Assembly (NCBI RefSeq): GCF_004664715.2
Contig: NC_051083.1
Span: 96,731,161 to 96,795,160, forward strand
From: Peromyscus leucopus
Taxonomy: Eukaryota > Chordata > Mammalia > Rodentia > Cricetidae
Direction of reading: 5' to 3'
DNA: 64,000 nt
The notes under the pieces were generated by a model that had not been told where the DNA came from, did not search any database, and saw only the letters and a list, made by a program, of their open reading frames with translations. How positions within the stretch are numbered: the stretch's first letter is position 1; each line of letters opens with the position of its first letter. Of the stretch, positions 55,601-64,000 are shown piece after piece. The position numbers and the translations under genes are program-made.

Positions 55601-56109
55601 GGATCACATCCTGAAGCCTGCACAAATGTTATGTTAATGAAGGTAGTTGTGGTCTATATGGGTCAAGGGTTCTGCTGCTTATTTCAGTTGTTACACTCTA
55701 CAGGGACTCACCCAAATCTCTAAGCCTTGGTTGATTCACCACTCAATAGCCACTCTGATGCCCACAGGGAGTTATAAGCAGTTGACTGGGTTTTTCTGAA
55801 CCACCTGTTGTTCTTTACTGTGGGTAGCTGATGCCATGCTGGGGAATGAATGGTGCCTGGCATGAGAGTGGAGTGTAAGTGATGTGGTGTGCCAGCAGGC
55901 AAAGGCCGTGGTCACGGCTGTGAGACATTATTAGCTGGGTGTTTCCAGGCTTTCCTAGAGAGAGAAATGGAATAGAAATAAAGTGCTTTAAAACTAGAAT
56001 TTAAAATGCTGTGAAAGAACAAGGTATTACACTTTTGTCCCTCTCCATTACTATTACTTGTCTATGCTAAAGGCCATGTTACCATTCTTCCCATGTAGCA
56101 TCTCATTCC
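55601..56109. other. Unassigned non-coding sequence
   Basis: No gene or repeat recognised. Confidence 0.4.
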
Positions 56110-56245
56110 GTCATTGCCTTAGCCCTGGAGAGAATAATTAAACTGGTGAAAACATTAAGGTTTGAAGAGAAAGTTTAAATAGCTTTCCCAACACCACACA
56201 GTTTGAAGTTGGCAGAGCCTTTAATCCAATCCTAAGATTATTTTG
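56110..56245 (-). mobile_element. MIR SINE, antisense
   Basis: 'aggtttgaagagaaagttta', 'gctttcccaacaccacacag' and 'gaagttggcagagcctttaa' are antisense MIR. Confidence 0.65.
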
Positions 56246-56884
56246 AGAAGTGATAACACTGACCCATGTTTACAGGTCAGGAGAGTCAATAATTTATGAA
56301 AATTAAAGCCCACAAAACAGTCATTGGAACACCTGAGGCTCAATGATCTGTAAGATGCAGACCACAGAACTTGTCTCTCAGTATGTGGCCACATCTCATA
56401 GTTCATCAATCTCTAGGGAACTTCTTCTTGAGTACATGCATAGTACCAGGAGTTTTCTAAAAGACAGAGTGTTGAACACAGAGTCCTATCCATTTGAGAC
56501 ACCCATATATATGTGAGGATGAGTTCAACTGTCCAAGGTTATTAAGTATTTACTTAGTCCTATGACCTAGTCCATAGCTTCTTTCTTACATGAGATCAAA
56601 CGTAATCAGTCATTGTATGTTAAGTGGTCCAGATGTGTTATAGGTCATTATGCTTCCACCAAATTTTTTTATTTAAACTTTATTAAATTTATAGTAACTA
56701 TACATGAGACTACCTTGCCTTGAAAGCATTGGGTATTATGATTTTCAAGTGATGCTCTTGTTATCAGATGGGCAAAATTTATATCTAACAATTGCATCAA
56801 CTTTACATATTTTATTATTAAATAGTTCTTTTTAAAAATAATTTAATGGCCTTTTTAGTTCCTCATTTAAAAATTCTACATATC
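56246..56884. other. Unassigned AT-rich sequence
   Basis: No gene or repeat recognised. Confidence 0.4.
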
Positions 56885-56970
56885 TTTTGCTCATTAAATG
56901 AGAGGACGTTGGCAAAGTATCAGCCACAGAACAAGCAAGTACTCATGAAAGGTAGCTATAGTTATTATCA
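56885..56970 (+). mobile_element. MIR SINE 3' fragment
   Basis: 'cattaaatgagaggacgttg', 'caagtactcatgaaaggtag' and 'ctatagttattat' match the MIR 3' end. Confidence 0.6.
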
Positions 56971-57415
56971 AGAGTAGTAAGAGATGATGAGATGATGTAC
57001 TTCCCACAGAAGGAAGCAAGGTCTGGAGGATCATCAGGGAGTACAGTATAAAATGCATCACACATAAGGTTCCAACACATAGATACCAATTCAGCTTTTC
57101 TCATCAACTCACCCTGTAACCCTGAAAGAATTCTTTTCCTTCTGTGGGTCTGATCATGATATTAAGTGCTCTACCATCTTTTGTTCTCCTAGGGTGGAGT
57201 ACTAGGCCCACCACTGTTACAGCAGAAAGGACCTCAACATCCTAAGCTGCCTTAAATCAAGCATCAAGAATGGAAAATATCTTTCACAGAATAAGTAATT
57301 TCAAGAGGAGGAGCAGAGAAACTCTCTAGAGAAGACTGAGGGGACTAGGAAAGGCTGTGGTAGAGAGGGATGAATAGGAACAAAATATAAAAACATATGT
57401 TTAAAGTACTACTTT
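56971..57415. other. Unassigned non-coding sequence
   Basis: No gene or repeat recognised. Confidence 0.4.
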
Positions 57416-57735
57416 GGGTTGGGGAAATGGCTTAGAGAGTTCTATTGCCCAGTCCAGAACCCACATGAACCAGCACATGGTAGCTCATGTCTATAATCCC
57501 AGACCTCCTACCTGGATGGGAGCCAGGGGAATCCCTGGAAGCACTCTGTTCACCTAGCTTGGTGTAATCTGTGGCAAACAATAAGAGAATTTGTCTTAAA
57601 TAAGGTGGAAGCAGAGGAACCACACTCAAGCTTGTACCTGACCCTGGCACAAACTGTATGTGCACACCAGCTTTCACAGACATGAGCACCACTCATATAT
57701 GAACACATGCACACATGTCATATATACAGAAAGAT
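57416..57735 (+). mobile_element. B4-type SINE
   Basis: 'ttgggttggggaaatggctt' (ID-like head), 'agctcatgtctataatccca' (B1-like body), and the 'gcacacc...acatgcacacatgt' tail. Diverged. Confidence 0.7.
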
Positions 57736-57934
57736 GTAAAAAGAGAAACCCATTACTTTGTGTGCAAAATTAAAAAAAAAAGCAGAGTGAGAAGAAGAGG
57801 TCTAGCTGAGATTAAGTACACCATCACCAATGGGACTCTAGGAAAAAAAAAGAACTAAGAAAAGTAATGTGCAGGCTCCAGGGAAACAGCCTGGTTTCCG
57901 CTCAATAAGTGAACCTTTCATATTGGAGTGGTCA

Positions 57935-58105
57935 AATGCATGGAGTTGGAATCTACATTGTCAAGGCAAGAATCCTGACTTTGACATTTACTAGCTGTGC
58001 AATCTAAGGCAAATATTTCAGCCTCTCTTGTCCTCGGGTTCCTTGTCTGCAACAATAAGGGGTTGCTGTGAGGATAAAATAGATCATTATTTGCTATGAT
58101 GACTG
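57935..58105 (+). mobile_element. MIR SINE, sense
   Basis: 'gacatttactagctgtgcaa', 'ggcaaatatttcagcctctc' and 'gttgctgtgaggataaaat' are well-preserved MIR core text. Confidence 0.75.
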
Positions 58106-59364
58106 TCTGACTTATGTAAATCACAATGTAAGATTTTTCCAAACAATGGGTGAAATTGAGAGCTCATTAAAAAAAAAAACCTGGAAGATGTGATTTAAGG
58201 GGTAGTAAGTTCCCTTTCATTCCTAGGACATCATCAGAAGTTGGTGGCATTAAATATATTCAAGAATCAACAAAGGATTAGACATGATAGACTTTGCCAT
58301 TGCTTTCTGGTCACAAATCAGTGGTAGCCAGATGAAGTTGGAGGAGGATCTAGGTTAAGATGGAACTTTATAGTGGGTCTGCTGTGCCCTTCCCACTTTC
58401 ATCTTGCCATCTTGGATGGGATTTTGACACCCATCCACACATTTCAGAAGTGTAAAAGTTAAACACCCCTTGCTCCAAAAGCAACTGTTTTTCCTCATCA
58501 GCTACTGGGCAGACATGAGTGACACATAGCTTTTGGTGAAACGGTTTTATTAATGTGTTAGATGTCACTTACTGATTCATATTTTCTCCATATGTGAGGT
58601 TTCTGTTGTTATTAAATAAAAAATTATGCCATTAAAACAGATGCAATCATGTGTCAGATATATCTCACCTAGCCTTACCTGCATCTGCCATTTAACTTCA
58701 GCCTCTTAGTCAGCAAACAGCACCCATTCATCCACTCTCTACCACCTGTCACTTTCGATAAAGACCTGGAAACTGCCTGCAGGTGAGGTTGCTCAGCAAT
58801 GGTCTGTGAGAGAAAGTGCTGGTGTTACTTTAAGCTCAACAGACCAGGCTGATGCTTTAATAGACCATGCAGACAAAGGGCTGTGGGAGAACTAGAGCAG
58901 AAATGATTTCTTGCTCAGAGAACCAGGCTAGACTACTGAAGCCCACGCAGAAGTAGCTTCTTGGATGATTGGAGATAGGGTGTCACTATTCCTAGTCCTA
59001 AACAGAGCTTTTCAAGCTAGGAAAGCAAGACAAATGTAAGCACATAGGTAAATGAATATCCCCTAAATAGTCAGGCTTCGAGATTTTCCTGACCACCAAT
59101 GGTCTGACTCACTTCTTTCCTCACCTACGCTTTGCATCCTCTCTGGAACCTGGCAACTGCCAGGGCTGGTCCCCAGTATCCTAGGGTCTTGGTGGAGGTA
59201 TACTTGTTGACCATGAGAATCCAGGGGCTATCTATATAAGTCAAAGAAGACTTGGCCCCAGATTTCCCCCAGGGGCATTTAGCATCCCTAAGAAAAGTGA
59301 ATATAACAAAATACTATCTTCTAGAGGTTTCACACACTACAAGGCTTGAAATAAGACTAGAGAG
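58106..59364. other. Unassigned non-coding sequence
   Basis: 1.25 kb with no recognised gene or repeat. Frames are short. Confidence 0.4.
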
Positions 59365-59605
59365 AAGGAACTGTACATATGTCCTTGGAACTGGAGACCT
59401 GAGTTCCTGTCTATGTGGTTATGAGCTAGTAGGTAAATTAATTAACCATGCCAAGCATCAGTTTTCTTCTAACTAAATTGGGAATGAAAATAAGTGTCCC
59501 TGATTCTATGGGTGTTTGAGGAAATAATATAAGATAGAATGTAGGTAAAGTATTTAACACTCCTAGGCAAAAACTAAGTGCTCAGCAACTACTAAGTCTT
59601 AATCA
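59365..59605 (+). mobile_element. MIR SINE, sense
   Basis: 'ggagacctgagttcctgtct', 'aattaaccatgccaagcatc' and 'aactaagtgctcagcaacta' cover the whole MIR. Confidence 0.65.
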
Positions 59606-60539
59606 CCATTACCATCTTCATCATAAATTACTAGAAACTGAAACATATAACTACTTAATACATATATTTCTACACTTTTCAATTTACATTATAATTCACG
59701 TCATTTTTAGGAGAAAGGGGGGATAGTGATAAGACAGAGTAGTTCACAAAGTGTGACGAATCATGCTTCATGCTCCCACGTATTCCCTGGGTATCTAGGT
59801 AACCTGCTTAACCTCTTATGACTCAGAGGAGAGTGCAAGAACAGAGTAAACAAACATGTTTTTCTAGTTATTGTAACGTTTTTCTCTCTGTAACTCAGTC
59901 CTCTTGTGATTCTGCTAGCCTTTATACCTCTAAACTGGATCAGAGAGGAGTCTGCAGGGACAGTAGTGATCTCACATTGTTGGAAGTTTGGGGACTCATG
60001 GAATTGGCATGATCAGGCTATAGGTGTCTAACCCAGTGGTACTAGAGCGGGGAAAGAGTCCAGCCTATTAACTAAAGTCACTGTGGCTTTAAAAGGCAAT
60101 CATTTTCCAATTGTCTCCACAGCTGAGTGGGTTCTTCAGCGGCTCTTGTACTGTGGTCCTCTGCCTTCCAGCCCCCACCTTACCAGTCAGTTCTACATGT
60201 ATACTTCTGGCTGACGAATTTGCCACTTTCTTCAAATATTTGCTAAAAGCTTCCCAAAGCAGGAAGCCTCGGGGCTGCAGAGCACTCTGAGAGAGATGAA
60301 GCAGTGGTTTCCATGACAACATTTTGGCACTTATTAGTGTTTGTGTAGGCACTGAGACAGGATCTGGGGTCCAGACAGTCTCTTGCTGTGAAGGGCTGAG
60401 AAGAAAAGAAGACTTGGGAAGCAGGGCTGCTCTCGTAGGTTTGCCCTTTTGGATATTAGCCCTAAGAGGCAGTCTTCAGAGAACATTTGGGGCACAGTTT
60501 GGTTGTTTGCCTCTAGAGACATACTTCCTCATGCTTCAA
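59606..60539. other. Unassigned non-coding sequence
   Basis: Locally richer in GC (60110-60480) than its surroundings but without a recognisable exon. Frames up to 102 codons on either strand have no protein character that I recognise. Confidence 0.4.
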
Positions 60540-60860
60540 GGACTTACTGTTCTTTTAAGACCCATACTAAATGTCACTTTCTTCAAGAAACTTTCTTTGA
60601 CCACCTCAAGTCAATGGAAACCTCCTTTGTGAAGTCAAGTTGAAGCACTGTTCAGATTGCCCTGAAGATGACACGCCAATGCATAATGCGTTTTCAGTTG
60701 TATTACTGGTCCTTATATGGCTCTATACAACTAGAGGGTAGGCCTCTCCCCCAAAGGTGACTTTTTTTCTGCTCCCACTGTATCCAATACAGGCCATGCT
60801 CTTAAGGAATCAGACAATATATGCAAAGTGCTTACCCTAATGGCTGGTATATGGGAGCTA
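60540..60860 (+). mobile_element. L2 LINE fragment
   Basis: 'gacccatactaaatgtcact', 'ttcttcaagaaactttcttt' and 'gaccacctcaagtc' then 'agagggtaggcctctccccc' and 'ctgtatccaatacaggccat' give the L2 3' end order in sense. Confidence 0.7.
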
Positions 60861-62071
60861 GTGGATAGATGTATGACATTATCACAATCATCCTCAACTA
60901 GTTCTTGATTCATACCCTGGTACATCTGTCCCCACTTCTATTCATAAGCCTTATATAATGTTCCTGCATCTTCATTTAGTCTTGGGCTTGGAATCTTCAT
61001 GAGCCATTAGCTTCGCAAAACTCAGTGAGTGGCTATTGACCTTATTTTCACCCTTTGCTGTCTGCTTACCCCTCCAGCTACCGGGATGAACTGCATCATT
61101 TTTATCAGTGAATAACACAATGGGAGGACTCTCAAAGTAGTGAGAGCAGAGTATTAAAGCAAATGCAGGGTTCTTCTGAATGTGGGACACTGGCCCACTG
61201 CACGGGTATTGCATCACCAGGAAGCCAGCTCTTCTGGCTATACTGTTTCCCAACCCTGGAACAAGACATAGAGAAAGCCCATGTGTGGCAAACATACAAT
61301 GAATAGTTTAGTACTAATTTTTCAAAAATGAGGTCACTGAGTGGGCGAAGTACAATAACATCCAACGTGCCATAGCTATTGTGGCAGCTCTTGTGCATGT
61401 CCAGGCTGGCTCTTTCAGCGGCTCACTTCCCAGGTCTTAGCAAATTGGAACACAGAGAAAATATTTCATTTATTTTATTTCCTTTTAGTTCCCTTTTTAA
61501 CTTTTAAAATCAATCATGATTACTTTTGAGGCGAATGTGAATAGCGACTCCAACCAGGCCACATTCCATTCATAAGAAAATGGGACTGGAGATCAATGTG
61601 TTTTCAAGAATTAAAATATATTATTATTTTATAAATAAAACAACTGGAAAGAAGAATTTCAAACACATTGTCCTTGTTTGATGAGTACACATTTTATACA
61701 TGTATGTAATCATCACACCATACCCTGTTATTATGTAGTTACTATCTATTAATTAAAATTTTTAAAAAGCTGAAAGCAGATTATGACAGTTTTTAAATCC
61801 TGGCTTTACCCTGACCATAGATAATATGAAATCTTAGATACTGTAACTCCATATTCTGAATATAGCAAGCATAATTTTGTAATTGGTCTCTGATATTTCC
61901 AATACTGGAAGTTCCTAAGAGTCAGTTTCTATTATTTGTTTTTTCTTAAGGTGGCTAGTAATTGTTTCTTTCCTCTTGTGTCCAGCTGTCTGTGCTTGCT
62001 GGCTACTGTATTTGAAAGCTACTTGTAGGAATAACTTGGATTGTACCATAGTTCCCTTTCTTCAGAGAGAT
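60861..62071. other. Unassigned non-coding sequence
   Basis: No gene or repeat recognised. Overlapping minus-strand frames of about 90-107 codons near 60972-61398 are not protein-like. Confidence 0.4.
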
Positions 62072-62694
<623 letters not shown>

Positions 62695-62780
62695 AACCTC
62701 CTAACTGATGAGAAAAGCTCTTGAATTCCCTTGCTCAATGCCATACAGTGAGTTAGTGTCAGAGCTTAAAAGATATCTCA
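62695..62780 (-). mobile_element. MIR SINE fragment, antisense
   Basis: 'tcttgaattcccttgctcaa' and 'cagtgagttagtgtcagagc' match the antisense MIR core. Short. Confidence 0.5.
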
Positions 62781-62925
62781 GACTTCTACAAAGTGTTGCT
62801 ATTGTATTAACAAACGTTAGCAAAAAGCAGGATGTCTTGATGAGCCACTGTGCTGCCATGTATGTCTGCTGAAAGTGTCCTTTGGTCACTCCTGAGTTTT
62901 CTTCCAGCTTCTTTCATAATTTTCT

Positions 62926-62958
62926 TCTAACTTCTCTTCTCTTCTCTTCTCTTCTCTT

Positions 62959-63013
<55 letters not shown>
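62926..63013. repeat. (TCTTC)n(TC)n microsatellite
   Basis: TCTTC pentamers grading into about 48 bp of pure TC. It adjoins the 3' end of a minus-strand B4-like SINE. Confidence 0.96.
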
Positions 63014-63014
<1 letters not shown>

Positions 63015-63017
<3 letters not shown>

Positions 63018-63355
63018 GTGTGTGTGTTCCCATGTGTGTGAGTATGTGCCTGGGTACATGGTCATTCAGATCTGTATGGTATGTGTATAGGCCTGAGGCT
63101 TTTTATGGAATCTCCCTTGATTGCTATCCACCTTATATATTGAGGCATGGTCTTTCACTGAACCCAGAACTTTCGAGCACGGCAAGTATATTTAGCCAAC
63201 TAGTCCTGGCGATCCCCTGCCTTCACCTTCTGAGAATTGAGATTATACATGGACTGCCACGCCTGACCAGCACTTATGTGGATTCTAGGGATCTAAACTC
63301 CAGTCCTCATGATTGCATGGCAAGTGTTTTACTTACTAAGCTACCACCCCAACCC
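63015..63355 (-). mobile_element. B4/RSINE1-type SINE, antisense
   Basis: 'gactgccacgcctgaccagc' (B1-like part), 'ggattctagggatctaaact', 'ttgcatggcaagtgttttac' and 'taagctaccaccccaaccc' (ID-like head), all as complements. The GT-rich stretch at 63017-63050 is its 3' tail. Confidence 0.7.
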
Positions 63356-63445
63356 ATCTATCACCGTTTTGCACTCCATGTCCCAAAGAGAAAGACCTGC
63401 CTCATTTGTCGGTCTTTCCCCATCATTTGTGGAAAAAAAAAAAAA

Positions 63446-63487
63446 AACCTTAGAAAGAGAATAGGAAACCTTAGAAAGAGAATAGGA
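63446..63487. repeat. 21-bp perfect tandem duplication
   Basis: Two identical copies, 63446-63466 and 63467-63487, directly after a run of A. Confidence 0.95.
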
Positions 63488-64000
63488 AGATTTTCCATGG
63501 TGTCAAGTTCCGTTCTGTATGTGTGCTTTGGTTCATCTATGCATGTAGTCTTGGAAACACAGGTGCCTTTTGACTACTGCAGTGGCCTGATTATTACTGC
63601 TTGTGAACAGAGTCTCCTCTGCTGTCAACTCCCGCCTCCCTCTCTGTAGTAGCTATCCCTCAGGTGCAGCACTAGAGAACGAAAGTACCAGAGTCCTGGG
63701 GTGCTTTTCCACATGAGTGTTAGTTTTCCCATCTGTGCTGTCATCTGTGACTACCAGAACTTGATCTTCGAATGTGTATAAGCAGGTTAGTGGAACAAAA
63801 TCTCACACACAAAATCCAACTGATTTATTGTTACTTATGTAAGCTGGATCATTGAGGTTGTGAATTTCATACTGTTACAGGGGGCTGGTTTAGGAAACTC
63901 AGGGATATAAGAGATAGAATATTCTGGCTATATGATATAGCATAAAAATTTGCAGTGGTGTATACTGCCCCTGTGAGGGAAATCCAATGGACAGATAACC
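63488..64000. other. Unassigned non-coding sequence
   Basis: No gene or repeat recognised up to the window edge. Confidence 0.4.

Noticed and set aside
60110..60480. Slightly GC-rich patch as a possible exon or promoter
   Set aside because: No CpG island, no frame with protein character, no splice or promoter layout that could be defended.
62882..63649. Open frame of 255 codons, the longest in the window
   Set aside because: It is made of a TC microsatellite, an antisense B4-like SINE and a 21-bp duplication. No domain or conserved protein is visible.

Overview
This window looks like ordinary nuclear DNA from a muroid rodent, most likely a cricetid (hamster, vole or deer-mouse group). The evidence is the interspersed repeats: B1, B2, B4 and ID-type SINEs, rodent MaLR LTRs and rodent L1 elements. 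The B1 copies at 39285 and 44651 carry a 3' half ending in a GGAAAGGCACAAA-type stretch, which I associate with cricetids rather than mouse or rat. No host protein-coding exon, tRNA, rRNA or recognisable ncRNA gene could be supported. The long open frames all fall in L1 remnants, simple repeats or SINEs. The window is best read as intergenic or deep intronic sequence.

Layout. 1-9.5 kb is old sequence with L2, MIR, MER5A, MLT1 and MaLR remnants, and a 5'-truncated L1 tail (7519-8703) with an 11-bp target-site duplication. 9866-15114 is L1 copy 1 on the minus strand, flanked by an 18/19-bp duplication, with a broken ORF2 and most of ORF1 deleted. 15-34 kb is mainly ancient MIR/L2 sequence with MaLR LTRs, an ERVK-like solo LTR (27866-28273) and several microsatellites. 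34.2-37.1 kb is an old plus-strand L1 repeatedly interrupted by later insertions. 38-44 kb holds a long purine tract with about 29 GAA triplets, two B1 copies with clear duplications, and a run of 66 T. 44.3-53.1 kb is a nest: an older minus-strand L1 is split by nearly full-length L1 copy 2 (45553-52191, 11-bp duplication), whose ORF2 is split by a B2 SINE (16-bp duplication). 53133-53566 is a 32-bp minisatellite. 53.6-64 kb returns to MIR/L2/B4 sequence with long GA/CA arrays.

The elements do not form a pathway; the content is a record of successive retrotransposition. L1 copies supplied the enzymes that mobilised B1, B2 and B4 elements, and the duplications allow a relative dating of several insertions. 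Both large L1 copies keep 5' UTR monomers of about 230 bp but have broken ORFs, so neither can be autonomous.

The most unusual structure is in L1 copy 2. A 121-bp piece of L1 ORF2 sits inside ORF1, flanked by 9-bp direct repeats. It is almost identical to a segment 1.37 kb away in the flanking older L1, including a GTT expansion that the other L1 copies here lack. I found no evidence of a novel gene system. Family names are from recognition by eye, without a repeat library search.
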